Assembly: GCF_001613465.1 (NCBI RefSeq)
Contig: NZ_BDCK01000018.1
Span: forward strand, 186,001 to 250,000
DNA length: 64,000 nt
Direction of reading: 5' to 3'
Source: Nocardia niwae NBRC 108934 = DSM 45340
GTDB lineage: Bacteria; Actinomycetota; Actinomycetes; Mycobacteriales; Mycobacteriaceae
Under the pieces are notes generated by a model. The model was given only the letters and a program-made list of their open reading frames with translations. It was not told the DNA's origin and did no database searches. Positions 43,768 through 52,698 of this stretch are shown here, piece by piece; position 1 is the stretch's first letter, and every line of letters starts with the position of its first letter. Made by a program: the position numbers and the translations under genes.

Positions 43768-44113
43768 CGAACCACCTGTGTCGCTCGGCTGCGGCGTCGG
43801 CGACACCGCAGGTCCGGCCGCTGAGCCTCCCGAAAGAGACCGGCCGTTCTCCGGCCGATTCTCACACGGAACCCAGGCCACCGGGTCGACCCCGGCCCGC
43901 TTCCCGCAGACCTTGCCGCCGAACTCCTCGGGGAGCGCTTCGCCGAGATTCGGCACCGCGGCCTTCGCCGCTGATCGGACAACCAACCGCAGCCCGGCTC
44001 CTTGTCCGGCGAGGAGGTTGCTCGCTGATCGAACTCTCCCACGCCGCCCGACCCGGATTCCTCGAGCCGCCGGTTGTGCACCGCCGGCCGCGCGAGGAGA
44101 TCCGCTGTTCAGC
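43768..44113. other. 346-base intergenic region
   Basis: Between the channel start and the end of the sigma factor gene, both minus strand. The channel frame stays open for 73 codons upstream but the residues look unstructured. I see no operator or RNA gene. Confidence 0.45.
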
Positions 44114-45004
44114 TCAGCCGGCCGTCCAGAGCCGCAGTTTCTCGGGATTCCGGATCGCCCAGATGCGAGTGATCCGGCCGTCGGCGATGTCGAAGGCGTA
44201 GACCGAGACGATGGTGTCGTCGAGACGCGCGACCAGGCCGGGCTGGCCGTTCACCGTGCGTTCCAGCAGGGTTATCGCGGGGCCGTGGGCGGCGATCTCC
44301 ATCCACGCGCGGGCGATCTGCTCGCCGCCGTCGATCGGGTCGAGGAAGGCCAGTGCCAGGCCGCCGCCGTCGGCCGTCGCAGTCGCCCGTGGATCGAGCA
44401 GGCCGATCAGCGCCTCGATGTCCTTCGTCTCCCAGGCCCGTTTGAAGTCCCGGACCACCTCGGCGCGCTGGGCTGCCGACGGGCCCTGTGAAGTGTGGAT
44501 GCGGCGGCGGGCGGAGGAGGCGAGCTGACGGCAGGCCGCGGGGGTACGCCCGACGACCTCGGCGACCTCGGCGAAGGAGTACCGGAACACGTCGTGCAGG
44601 ACGAAGGCCACCCGCTCGGCGGGCGTCATGGAATCCAGCACGACGAGAAAGGCCATGCTGATCGACTCGTCGAGCGTGACCCGGTCGGCGGGATCGACGG
44701 GGCTGGGACCGTCGAGCCATTGGGACCGGCCGGGTACCGGCTCGGGAATCCATTCCCCCACATATTGTTCCCGTCGGGCGCGCGCCGAGCCGAGCAGATC
44801 GAGGCAGATCCGGCTCGCGACCGTCGTCAACCACGCGCCGGGCGCCGCCACCTCCCGCCGCTGCCGCTCGGACAGCGAGTACCAGCGCGCGTAGGTCTCC
44901 TGCACCACATCCTCGGCTTCGGCCAGGGAGCCGAGCAGCCGGTAGGCGAGATTGATCAGCTGACGCCGCTCACTGATCACCGCGGGCAGGTGCGGGTCGG
45001 TCAT
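44114..45004 (-). CDS. ECF41-type sigma factor (SigJ-like)
   Basis: A 296-residue sigma factor. Region 2 (A-Y-R-L-L-G-S...A-E-D-V-V-Q-E-T) and region 4 (F-A-E-V-A-E-V-V-G-R-T) are followed by a SnoaL-like domain. The three ECF41 hallmarks are visible: W-I-P-E-P (WLPEP), A-D-G-G-G-L (DGGGK-like) and N-P-E-K-L (NPDKL). In this group the C-terminal domain controls activity without an anti-sigma factor. ATG 45004 has AGGAG upstream. It is divergent from an FMN reductase, which should be its target. Confidence 0.9.
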   Translation of the reverse strand: MTDPHLPAVISERRQLINLAYRLLGSLAEAEDVVQETYARWYSLSERQRREVAAPGAWLTTVASRICLDLLGSARARREQYVGEWIPEPVPGRSQWLDGPSPVDPADRVTLDESISMAFLVVLDSMTPAERVAFVLHDVFRYSFAEVAEVVGRTPAACRQLASSARRRIHTSQGPSAAQRAEVVRDFKRAWETKDIEALIGLLDPRATATADGGGLALAFLDPIDGGEQIARAWMEIAAHGPAITLLERTVNGQPGLVARLDDTIVSVYAFDIADGRITRIWAIRNPEKLRLWTAG

Positions 45005-45138
45005 GCTCGGCTCCTTCGGTCTGGGGACGCTCACCGGAATCGACGAATCAGCGACGCGATTTGTGAGGCGGCCTGACATTCCGGACGGCTGTGTCGTCGG
45101 TAGGTCGTGACACCGTCAGCAAAGCAGGAGTTCGGAAA

Positions 45139-45723
45139 ATGATCAGAATCGGCATCATCCTCGGCAGCACCCGGCCCAACCGCAAAGGCTCGCAGGTCGC
45201 ACAGTGGGTTCTGGACACGGCATCGCGACGCGGCGACGCCGAGTTCGAACTGGTCGATCTGCGTGACCACCCACTGCCGCATCTGGACGAGCCCGCGCCG
45301 CCGATGTTCGGTCCGTCGATCCACGACCACACCCACGCCTGGGCCGAGCGGATCGCCCCTTTCGACGGCTTCGTACTGGTCACCCCGGAATACAACGGCG
45401 GCGCCCCCGGAGTGCTGAAGAACGCCATCGACCACTTGTTCGCGGAATGGACCGACAAGGCGGTCGGATTCGTCTCCTACGGCGTGCACGGCGGCGCCCG
45501 CGCGGTAGTGCAGCTGCGGACGGTCTGCGGCACCCTGGGCATGGCCGACGTGGGCTATCAGGTCGCGATCTCGGTGCTCACCGATTTCGAGAATCACACG
45601 ACCTTCGCGCCGCGCGACCACCACGTCGACGCCTTGACCAAGACGCTGGATCAGCTCCTCGCTTGGAGCGCTGCGCTCGCGCCGCTGCGGGCCGGCGCCG
45701 AAACCGCTCTCGTCGAACCCTGA
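45139..45723 (+). CDS. NADPH-dependent FMN reductase
   Basis: A 194-residue flavodoxin-like reductase. G-S-T-R-P-N-R-K-G is the phosphate loop at about 9-17, P-E-Y-N-G-G-A-P-G-V-L-K-N-A-I-D is the FMN-site block near 85-100, and Y-G-V-H-G-G-A-R follows. It reduces FMN or a quinone with NADPH. ATG 45139 has CAGGAG upstream. It sits in the place of the conserved oxidoreductase partner of ECF41 sigma factors, 134 bases from the sigma start. A SnoaL-like gene follows after 10 bases. Confidence 0.88.
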   Translation: MIRIGIILGSTRPNRKGSQVAQWVLDTASRRGDAEFELVDLRDHPLPHLDEPAPPMFGPSIHDHTHAWAERIAPFDGFVLVTPEYNGGAPGVLKNAIDHLFAEWTDKAVGFVSYGVHGGARAVVQLRTVCGTLGMADVGYQVAISVLTDFENHTTFAPRDHHVDALTKTLDQLLAWSAALAPLRAGAETALVEP

Positions 45724-45733
45724 GGAGGCGACC

Positions 45734-46201
45734 ATGACCGAACCGGACGACTTCGAGTCACCCGCCGACCGCATCGAGGCGGAGGAAGCCGAGCTCCGCA
45801 GGCACATCGACAAGGTGGTCGAAGCACTGCGAGCGAAGGATCTCGAGAGCCTGAGGCAGTTCTACACTGCCGACGTCGTGTCCTTCGATGTCGAGCCGCC
45901 GCTCCAGCATGCCGGGATAGCGGCGAAACTGGAGAACTGGGCGAGAGTGTTCGTGTTCTTCGAGAGTCTGACCTATGAGGTTCGCGACCTGACCTTCACC
46001 GTGGGCGATGAGGTGGCATTCGGGCATGCCTTCGCTCGTCTGAGCGGCACGCTGCGGAACGGGGCGGCGACGAACGGGATGTGGGTCCGGGTCACCTACG
46101 GCATGCGGAAGATCGACGGCATCTGGTTGATCGCCCACGACCAGGTCTCGGTGCCGCTCGACATCCCGAGCGGCAAGGGCGTGGTCGATCTCGAGCCCTG
46201 A
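45734..46201 (+). CDS. SnoaL/NTF2-like protein
   Basis: A 155-residue NTF2-like fold: an N-terminal helix pair (R-R-H-I-D-K-V-V-E-A-L-R-A-K-D-L-E-S-L) then beta strands with W-V-R-V-T-Y-G and W-L-I-A-H-D-Q near the C-terminus. The family includes polyketide cyclases and ketosteroid-isomerase-like enzymes as well as non-enzymes. GAGGAG ribosome site. Cotranscribed with the FMN reductase; probably in the same sigma regulon. Confidence 0.8.
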   Translation: MTEPDDFESPADRIEAEEAELRRHIDKVVEALRAKDLESLRQFYTADVVSFDVEPPLQHAGIAAKLENWARVFVFFESLTYEVRDLTFTVGDEVAFGHAFARLSGTLRNGAATNGMWVRVTYGMRKIDGIWLIAHDQVSVPLDIPSGKGVVDLEP

Positions 46202-46499
46202 CGGGTCGCGGTACCGCTGCCGAGAGCAGCAAAAGCGGCTTGTCCATCGCCGTCCACCGAGGTACAGCGTCATGTCCGCGGGGTGTTCCGAGCGGCCACG
46301 GCCATCCGGCACACCCTGGCGGATCGACGGTCGGCCACGCTCGACGCCGACGTCCCGCCGTTTACGCACTCGCCCAGCTGGGTGCCGCGGCGGGCATCCG
46401 AAAAAATAGGTATGTCGTAGGTAATTCGACCGTCGCCGTAACGCGCCGACCGGACCACCCTGGAGGAAACCCACCGGCACCCGTTTGCGGAGGATCGCA

Positions 46500-46937
46500 A
46501 TGTACGCACACGACACGAAGGACGCCGCGACTGCCGTCGACGACGGCATCGCCGAGCGCGCGAATGACATGTTGATGATCCGTCGCTGCGCGAGATGCGA
46601 CAAGCTGCTCGCACCGATCACGGCAGGGTGTTCGTCGTGCGGATCGGATGATCTCGTACGCGTACCGTCGTCCGGCGGCGGTTCCATCGTGTCGTGGCGG
46701 GTAGTGGATCGGGCCCCGTCGGACCGGCCCGGCGAACTGGTGCCGTTGACGATCGCCATCGTCGAACTCGACGAGGGCCCGTGGGTATACACCTGCATCG
46801 AAGGGGACATCCCTGCGATCCAGGGAGAAACTGTGCGCGTCCACTTCCAGCCGCATCCCCGGGAAGCCAGGTTCCCGGTGTTCACCGTCTGCGCCGATCC
46901 ACGCGAGACCGAACATCGGTGTTCGTCTTCTCGATGA
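46500..46937 (+). CDS. Zn-ribbon / OB-fold acyl-CoA-binding protein (DUF35-like)
   Basis: A 145-residue protein. The N-terminal rubredoxin-like ribbon R-C-A-R-C...G-C-S-S-C-G (two C-x2-C pairs, about residues 30-48) is followed by an OB-fold with V-R-V-H-F-Q-P near the C-terminus. Such proteins partner thiolase-like proteins in steroid or lipid metabolism. No thiolase is adjacent, so it may be an orphan. ATG 46500 has GGAGG 6 bases upstream. It lies next to a decayed region. Confidence 0.78.
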   Translation: MYAHDTKDAATAVDDGIAERANDMLMIRRCARCDKLLAPITAGCSSCGSDDLVRVPSSGGGSIVSWRVVDRAPSDRPGELVPLTIAIVELDEGPWVYTCIEGDIPAIQGETVRVHFQPHPREARFPVFTVCADPRETEHRCSSSR

Positions 46938-47275
46938 GGGACGGACGTCGGCGCGGATTCCGACGGCAGGCCCCGCCGGTCGTTCACAGCGGATTGCGGA
47001 ATATCCGGAACGTTGCCTATGCGGTCAACGGTGAGTTGATCGCGCCGGGCCTGCCCGAGGAAGTCCCGGCCCGGCTGCTCGGTTCCCTGGCCGACTACGC
47101 TCGCACTCCCGGTCCCACCACCGACACCGTTGCAGAGACCTGCTCGGCCGCCCCGCCCTCGGCTTCGCCACCTGAGCCGCCGACCACGCCACCGCCTTCT
47201 CCCGCTGAAAGGCGGACCATACCGATCGGCACCCTGGATGGCCTGCGGCCGATCCGCTCCATAAGTGTGTCCTAA
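46934..47275 (+). CDS. Hypothetical small protein, doubtful
   Basis: A 113-codon frame whose ATG overlaps the stop of the upstream gene as ATGA. The centre (A-Y-A-V-N-G-E-L-I-A-P-G-L-P) looks protein-like, but the C-terminal part is Pro/Ser-rich and no family is recognised. It could be genuine, or a decayed remnant at the edge of the pseudogene stretch. Confidence 0.3.
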   Translation: MRDGRRRGFRRQAPPVVHSGLRNIRNVAYAVNGELIAPGLPEEVPARLLGSLADYARTPGPTTDTVAETCSAAPPSASPPEPPTTPPPSPAERRTIPIGTLDGLRPIRSISVS

Positions 47276-47356
47276 TCGGCGGATCGAACCGCACGACGCC
47301 GCGTTTGCGAGCCGGTGACACTGTCGTCCGGAGCCGATCAGCCGCCCGATCTCTAC

Positions 47357-47479
47357 TCCGTGCTGTCGAGTGAACCGAGCGATGTCCTCGGCAACGCGCT
47401 CTGGTGCTTCGAAGGGGAACGCGTGACCGAGCCCGGGATAGATCAGCAATTGCGAACCGTTGATGTAGCGATGTAGCAC
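47357..47479 (-). pseudogene. C-terminal remnant of an alpha/beta hydrolase
   Basis: The minus-strand frame reads Y-I-N-G-S-Q-L-L-I-Y-P-G-L-G-H-A-F-P-F-E-A-P-E..., the final strand-His-helix of an alpha/beta hydrolase (catalytic His in G-H-A-F). The upstream part needed for the fold is absent in all frames. Only about 40 residues survive. Confidence 0.6.
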
Positions 47480-47689
47480 GATGGAGTTGGCAGCGGGTTG
47501 GCTCGGGCACGCCTTCACCGAATTACGGATTACGGGGCGTGTCACGCCGCCGCTGCTGAAGCGCATCGCACCGCGACGATCTGGTGGGGCAGATCCGCCG
47601 GAAGATCGAATTCATCTGCTGGAGCAGGGAACGCCGACATCCGAAAACCTTCCGGCAGAAGATCTTTCCAATGTGGGCCGTGGTCGCCC

Positions 47690-47917
47690 GCCGACGGCAT
47701 CGCCCCGCTACGCGACTCGCTGGTGCTCACCGCGATGACCGGGCGGCGCGGCATCGACCCACTGTTGGACGAGCCGACGATCACCAACCTCTACCTCGAC
47801 GACAATCCGGCGACGTGGCTGCGCCCGGGGGTCCCGCGCGACAGCTATCTCGGGGAATACCTGATGCGCGCCAAGGGGATGATTCGTTCGGCCGGACCGG
47901 TCGCGCCGGTCGGCTAG
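47690..47917 (+). pseudogene. Possible 3' remnant of an unrecognised gene
   Basis: The plus frame reads G-I-A-P-L-R-D-S-L-V-L-T-A-M... and N-P-A-T-W-L-R-P-G-V-P-R-D-S-Y-L to a TAG at 47915-47917, which overlaps the stop of the convergent PAS-ANTAR gene. It looks like real protein, but protein-like pieces upstream lie in other frames, suggesting frameshifts. Family not identified. Confidence 0.3.
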
Positions 47918-48588
47918 TCCGCAGCGGGTTCCGCGGGCGGCACCCGACGGTGCAGGGTCAGCAGAAGATGATCGAAGCGGGTGCGTTGCTGGACCAGCGC
48001 GCCGTTCATCGTGACGATGTCGGCGACGAGCTGCTCGGCCAGCGCGCGGATCTTGATGTTGGTTTCCTGCGAGCGCCAGCGCAGCACCCGGAATGCCTGG
48101 TCGGCGGTGACGCCGTAGACGAACATCACGACGCCCTTGGCCTGTTCGATCACCGCGCGGGCATCGATCACGTCGGGGAGCAGGTCGTCGAGGGCTTCCT
48201 GCCGGTTGTCCTCGAGTGTCGCGGTGACATCGATGAGGTAACCGGAAGAGCCCACCACCGTGCCCTCTTCGTCGAACAGCTGGTCGCCGAGCACGATCAC
48301 GTCGTGCGTCTCACCCTCGGTGTCGATGATCCGGTGGCGGGTGCAGAACGGCGTAGCGGTCTCGACGGCGTGGGCGAGTGCCTCGGCGACTCGGCTGCGG
48401 TCGTCGGGGTGCAGATGCTTCTGCAAGAGTTCGGTGGACGGGTCGACCTCGCCCGGTGCGTACCCGTAGATCGCGGCGGCGTCGTCGGACCATTCCCACC
48501 GCTGGTCGGCGAAGCGAAAGCGAAAGCTGCCGATATCGGGGCAACCGCCGAGCATCTCGCGTGCAGTCTCCTGCTCGCGTTGTCCCAT
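47914..48588 (-). CDS. PAS-ANTAR RNA-binding antiterminator
   Basis: A 224-residue protein with an N-terminal PAS domain (Y-G-Y-A-P-G-E-V...H-L-H-P-D-D-R-S-R-V) at about 20-125. A C-terminal ANTAR domain (I-E-Q-A-K-G-V-V-M-F-V-Y-G-V...A-F-R-V-L-R-W-R-S-Q) lies at 145-205. ANTAR domains bind paired RNA hairpins to prevent termination; the PAS part senses a signal. ATG 48588 or GTG 48597 as start. No ANTAR-target hairpin pair was noticed nearby. Confidence 0.85.
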   Translation of the reverse strand: MGQREQETAREMLGGCPDIGSFRFRFADQRWEWSDDAAAIYGYAPGEVDPSTELLQKHLHPDDRSRVAEALAHAVETATPFCTRHRIIDTEGETHDVIVLGDQLFDEEGTVVGSSGYLIDVTATLEDNRQEALDDLLPDVIDARAVIEQAKGVVMFVYGVTADQAFRVLRWRSQETNIKIRALAEQLVADIVTMNGALVQQRTRFDHLLLTLHRRVPPAEPAAD

Positions 48589-48806
48589 TTCAGTCACCGG
48601 TCCAGTATGGCGCGGACGCAAGCGCAGGTCAGGAGGAGGATGGCGTTGTGTGGCCCGCACCTCGCCTGCCGGTCACGCTGCGCATGGCCGAGCCTGCGGA
48701 AAAGTGAAACAGAAATATTCGCGAACCCGAGGTCAGCGGGTGTGGGCGACAGGACTCGATGGCCGAAGCCGACCGGCCGGGTTCTGGACGACGGAGGCGA
48801 CACACG

Positions 48807-49502
48807 ATGGCGAAGATCCTTTTCGTGATGACCGGAGCCGATCACTGGACTCTGGCCGACGGCACCGAACACCCCACCGGATTCTGGGCCGAGGAGTTCG
48901 TGGTGCCCTTCGAGAAACTGAAGGGCGCGGGCCACGAGATCGTGGTGGCCACGCCTGGCGGCGTCGTGCCGAGCGTGGACGAGAGCAGCCTCGCACCCGA
49001 CGTCAACGGCGGTCAGGAGACCGCCGACCATCGGGCTCAGGTGATCGGCACGAGCGCCGAGCTGAACAACCCGGTCGAGCTGGCGAAGGTCGACGTCGCC
49101 GACTACGCGGCGGTGTTCTATCCGGGCGGGCACGGGCCGATGGAAGACCTCGCGGTCGACGCCGATTCCGGTCGGCTGCTCGCCACCGTCTCGGCCTCGG
49201 GCAAGCCGTTGGCTGTGGTGTGCCATGCGCCCGCGGCTCTGCTCGCCGCACGCGGCGGCGACGGGACGAACATTTTCGCGGGCTATGCCATGACCGGGTT
49301 CACCAACGCCGAAGAGACGCAGGCGGGCTTCGCGGACAAGGCGAAATGGCTGTTGCAGGATCGGCTCGTCGAGATAGGGGCGGATTTCCGCGAGGCCGAA
49401 CCCTGGACCTCGAACGTGGTGGTGGACCGCACCCTGATCACCGGCCAGAACCCGGCGTCCTCCGCCGCGGTGGCCGATGAGTTGCTGAAGATCCTCGCTT
49501 GA
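48807..49502 (+). CDS. DJ-1/PfpI family protein (Hsp31/glyoxalase III-like)
   Basis: A 231-residue class I glutamine-amidotransferase-like protein with catalytic Cys139-His140 in V-V-C-H-A-P and Glu30 in the A-E-E segment. F-Y-P-G-G-H-G-P-M-E-D-L is typical of the Hsp31/YDR533c branch, which detoxifies methylglyoxal and acts as a chaperone. ATG 48807 has GGAGG at 8 bases. Single gene. Confidence 0.85.
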   Translation: MAKILFVMTGADHWTLADGTEHPTGFWAEEFVVPFEKLKGAGHEIVVATPGGVVPSVDESSLAPDVNGGQETADHRAQVIGTSAELNNPVELAKVDVADYAAVFYPGGHGPMEDLAVDADSGRLLATVSASGKPLAVVCHAPAALLAARGGDGTNIFAGYAMTGFTNAEETQAGFADKAKWLLQDRLVEIGADFREAEPWTSNVVVDRTLITGQNPASSAAVADELLKILA

Positions 49503-49560
49503 CCCGGGGCCGCCCCTGCGGCGACGGGCCGACCGCGACGGCCGGGTGCCACGCCGCTCC

Positions 49561-50631
49561 TCAGGGGCGGGGGTAGGCCGGTGGCAGGCGGTCGCCGCGG
49601 TCGGACAGCAGAGCGCGCAACACGTCAGGGCGATCGGTGATGAGGCCGTCTACGCCCATATCGAGCAGCGCGTTCATGGTGGGCCGGTCATCGACGGTCC
49701 ATGGCACCACCCGCATGCCGCGACGGTGCGCGGCGCGAACGAGTTCTTTCGTGGTGAAGGGCTCATAGCCCGGATCGGTGACGGCGGCGTTCTGCGGCGA
49801 GCCGTGTACCGGCGAGACCGCCGCCGCGCCGATGGAGGCCGCGGCCGCGACGAATTTCTCCTGCGCAGATCCCGGGAAGTCGTCGATGTCCAGTCCGCCC
49901 AACCACGGCGAACCGCCTGCTTCTCCGGCTCGCAACTTCGGCTGACCATCGGTCAAGGCGACGATCGGAAGGTCGGGCGCCACCGCACGCAGCCGCCTCA
50001 GTGCGCCGAAATCGAAACTCTGGATGGTGACCTGCGCCGCGATGTCCGCGCGGCGGATCTCCGCCACCACGAGGTCGGCGAACTGCTCACGCGACGCGGT
50101 CTGGTCCGGGGCGTCGGCCTCGACCTTGATCTCGATGTTCAGCATCACCTGATCGGCGTGATACGCGCGCACCAAGTCGAAAACCTCCGACAGCAGCGGC
50201 ATTCGCGCACCCGGGGCTCTGCGCTGTCCGGGCTGCGCGGTGGACGGCACCGAACCGCAATCGATCGTCCGCACTCGAGCCAGCGTCAGCTCGCGAATGA
50301 ACGTATTCCCCGGCACATAGGGGAACTTCGGGTCGCCGGGGGCGGCGGGCGCGGTGTCCACGCACTTCGCCGGACTCGGATCGCGGTCGTGGGTGACCAC
50401 CACGTACCCGTCCGCGGTGATCTGCACGTCGAGCTCCAGCGTGCTCACCCCCAGTTCCAGCGCGTTCGCGAAGGCGGGCAGCGTGTTCTCCGCCACCAGC
50501 CCCAACCCGCCGCGATGGGCTTGGATATCGAACGCGGCGGGACCATCGGCCGCCACCGGCGGCGCGCCGGCTGTCAGAACACCGGCTGCCAGCATCCCCG
50601 CCACCGCGCTCGCCGCGCACATTCGCCGCAT
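49561..50631 (-). CDS. Secreted glycerophosphodiester phosphodiesterase
   Basis: A 356-residue GDPD. Signal peptide at residues 1-28 ends near A-A-D-G. Catalytic His39-Arg40 lies in A-H-R-G-G, E-N-T at 48-50, Glu66/Asp68 in L-E-L-D-V-Q, and His81 in V-T-H-D. Near the C-terminus, D-G-L-I-T-D-R-P-D closes the barrel. It hydrolyses glycerophosphodiesters outside the membrane to glycerol 3-phosphate and an alcohol. ATG 50631 chosen because it begins the signal peptide. Confidence 0.9.
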   Translation of the reverse strand: MRRMCAASAVAGMLAAGVLTAGAPPVAADGPAAFDIQAHRGGLGLVAENTLPAFANALELGVSTLELDVQITADGYVVVTHDRDPSPAKCVDTAPAAPGDPKFPYVPGNTFIRELTLARVRTIDCGSVPSTAQPGQRRAPGARMPLLSEVFDLVRAYHADQVMLNIEIKVEADAPDQTASREQFADLVVAEIRRADIAAQVTIQSFDFGALRRLRAVAPDLPIVALTDGQPKLRAGEAGGSPWLGGLDIDDFPGSAQEKFVAAAASIGAAAVSPVHGSPQNAAVTDPGYEPFTTKELVRAAHRRGMRVVPWTVDDRPTMNALLDMGVDGLITDRPDVLRALLSDRGDRLPPAYPRP

Positions 50632-50740
50632 CGTGTCATCCTGCCGCCGGGTGGTCACGCTCGGGTGAAGAAGTGGTGAACGGCGATCCGCCGCGCCCGC
50701 GCCTTCCGACGCCATCGGCACGCGACCGTGCGTGCCGCAC

Positions 50741-51361
50741 TCAGTGGCCGACCGCGAGCGAGACGGCGAGAACGAGACCGGTCGCGGCCTCGGCCAGGCG
50801 CTCGCGGGGGACCTCGAGCCGTCCGTCCACCCAGTCGAGGTAGAGGGCCACCAGCGCGCCGCTGAGCGCGGTACCGGCGAGCGTGATCGAGGATTCGTCG
50901 GCCGGTAGCAGGGCGGTGGTCTCGGGGCCGAGCGCCACGGCGAGGGTCCGCGTCATCGCCGAGGCGCGACGGAGGCTGTGCCTGCGGAGAGTGTCGTCGG
51001 CGAGCGGCTCGCGCAACAGGACTCGGGCGCGGCGCGGATCGGCCTCGAAGTAGCTCGCGCAGGCTTCCAGGGCGGTGCGCACGGCCGTAGGGAGATCGGC
51101 GCCGCCGGGGAGTTCGTCGAGCCGTTCGCGGAGCCCGTCCTCGACCCGGTCGTAGACGGCGGTGAGCAGTTCCTCCCGGCTGTCGAAGCTCTCGTAGAAA
51201 TAGCGGGGGCTCAGGTTGGCCAGACGGGTCACCGCCCGCATGGTGACCGCGGCCGATCCTGCGGTGCCGAGGAGGTCGAAAGCCACGTCGAGCAACTGCT
51301 CACGGCGGTCGCCGGACCGATCCTGCAGCGTCTGGCCACGCCACAGCTTGGGGGTACTCAC
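50741..51361 (-). CDS. TetR-family regulator
   Basis: A 206-residue TetR protein, GTG start. DNA-binding part at about 18-65 (L-L-D-V-A-F-D-L-L-G...V-T-M-R-A-V-T-R-L-A-N-L-S-P-R-Y-F-Y-E-S-F). The variable ligand domain follows. It lies just downstream of the SDR-MarR pair on the same strand. GGCGTT (51380-) and AACGCC further on form an imperfect repeat in the 73-base gap that could be its operator or a terminator. Target unknown. Confidence 0.82.
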   Translation of the reverse strand: MSTPKLWRGQTLQDRSGDRREQLLDVAFDLLGTAGSAAVTMRAVTRLANLSPRYFYESFDSREELLTAVYDRVEDGLRERLDELPGGADLPTAVRTALEACASYFEADPRRARVLLREPLADDTLRRHSLRRASAMTRTLAVALGPETTALLPADESSITLAGTALSGALVALYLDWVDGRLEVPRERLAEAATGLVLAVSLAVGH

Positions 51362-51434
51362 CGGTCCATCCTCGCATCGGGGCGTTGTTCCGGGGCGGGG
51401 AACGCCACCCGGCGGCCGACGTCGCCGGGTCAGG

Positions 51435-52184
51435 TCATCCGGCCGACCAGCCGGCGTCGACGGGCACGATGGCGCCGTTGACGAACGAGGCGGCGTCGGA
51501 GGCGAGGAACACCGCGACCGCGGCCATTTGTTCGGGTGTGGCGAGGCGTTGCTGGTTGAGTTCGATGATCGGTCGCAACCGGGCGACGCCTGCGGGATCG
51601 AAGTCGGGGGCGATGCCGGTCATGGTGGGCCCGGGCAGGATGGCGTTGCAGCGGATGCCGTCGCCCGCATGCGCCCACGCGACGTTGCGGGTGATGCCGA
51701 TGACGCCGTGTTTGGAAGCGGTGTAGGCGATTCCGGCCGCACCGCCGCGTATTCCGGCTTCGGACGCGGTGTTGACGATCGCGCCCTTCCCGCGTTCGAG
51801 CATGTGGGGCAGTACCGCTTTGGTGAGCAGGAAGGTACCGGTGAGGTTGATATCGATGACCCGGTTCCACTGCTCGACGGAGGTGTCGGCGGGCAGCGCC
51901 ATGCTGTCCATGATCCCGGCGTTGTTGCACAGCACGTCGATGCGGCCGTAGGCGTGGAGGGTGAGTTCGACGAGCCGGTCCACGGCCTCGGCGTCGGAGA
52001 TGTCGGCCGCGACAGCCAGGGCGTGCTCGCCGATCTCGGTGGCGATCCGATGCGCTCGGTCGGCGTCGATGTCGGCGACCACGACTCGATGTCCGGCCCG
52101 CGCGAAGCCCTCGGCCATGGCGCGGCCGATGCCCGAGCCCGCGCCGGTGACGACGGCGACCGGCTGCTCGCTGGTGTCGGTCAT
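51435..52184 (-). CDS. Short-chain dehydrogenase/reductase, MarR-linked
   Basis: A 249-residue classical SDR. T-G-A-G-S-G-I-G at 13-20, N-N-A-G at about 87-90, T-A-S active-site Ser, Y-T-A-S-K catalytic Tyr/Lys near 153-157. V-A-D-I after strand 2 favours NAD. Its ATG overlaps the MarR stop as ATGA, so it is translated with the regulator and probably controlled by it. Confidence 0.88.
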   Translation of the reverse strand: MTDTSEQPVAVVTGAGSGIGRAMAEGFARAGHRVVVADIDADRAHRIATEIGEHALAVAADISDAEAVDRLVELTLHAYGRIDVLCNNAGIMDSMALPADTSVEQWNRVIDINLTGTFLLTKAVLPHMLERGKGAIVNTASEAGIRGGAAGIAYTASKHGVIGITRNVAWAHAGDGIRCNAILPGPTMTGIAPDFDPAGVARLRPIIELNQQRLATPEQMAAVAVFLASDAASFVNGAIVPVDAGWSAG

Positions 52185-52657
52185 GGACGATCCTTTCGGT
52201 CGGTGGAGGTGGGCGGCCGCGGCGGCGCCGGTCGGTGTTCGTCGAGCAGCAATGTGGCGAGTTCCTCGAGCAATGCCGCGGCACGCCGCGCGGAAGTGAC
52301 GTCGCCGATGGCATCGGCGAGGGTGTCGTCGATGGGGCGCTGGCGACGGTCGATATCGCGGGTGAGCTGCTCAGCCGGATGGACCAATGTGCGGCGACGA
52401 TCGGCGGGATCGGTGTCGGCGACGAGCAGGCCCCGCTCGACGAGCCCGGCCACGATCGTGGAGACGTGACTCTGGACGAACCCCGTGCGCTCACACAGTT
52501 GGCGGATGGAGCAACCCGGATACTCGACGACCTCCCCGAGGATCGCCATCTCGCCCGGGGACGGAAGGCGGTCGCCGGGAGCGATGTTCGCCTGACGAGC
52601 CAGCTCGGTCAGTCGCCGAGCCAGGCGATAGAGCTGCCTGCCGTTCACGTGCCCCAC
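52181..52657 (-). CDS. MarR-family regulator
   Basis: A 158-residue winged-helix protein: C-S-I-R-Q-L-C-E-R-T-G-F-V-Q-S-H-V-S-T-I-V is the recognition region and D-R-R-R-T-L-V the wing. GTG 52657 or GTG 52648 as start. Two palindromes directly upstream (52670-52698) are likely its own operators. Cotranscribed with the SDR. Confidence 0.85.
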   Translation of the reverse strand: MGHVNGRQLYRLARRLTELARQANIAPGDRLPSPGEMAILGEVVEYPGCSIRQLCERTGFVQSHVSTIVAGLVERGLLVADTDPADRRRTLVHPAEQLTRDIDRRQRPIDDTLADAIGDVTSARRAAALLEELATLLLDEHRPAPPRPPTSTDRKDRP

Positions 52658-52669
52658 CCTACCGAAATA

Positions 52670-52698
52670 ATCTGTAACAGATACATCTGATGCAGATG
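52670..52698. promoter_or_regulatory. Paired palindromes upstream of marR
   Basis: ATCTGT-A-ACAGAT (52670-52682) and CATCTG-ATG-CAGATG (52684-52698) are both perfect inverted repeats, sharing the half-site ATCTG. They lie 13 and 27 bases before the GTG start, in a typical autoregulatory position. Confidence 0.6.

Noticed and set aside
43768..43986. 73-residue N-terminal extension of the K+ channel
   Set aside because: Open frame but no helix, signal or family features; the internal ATG starts at the normal channel N-terminus.
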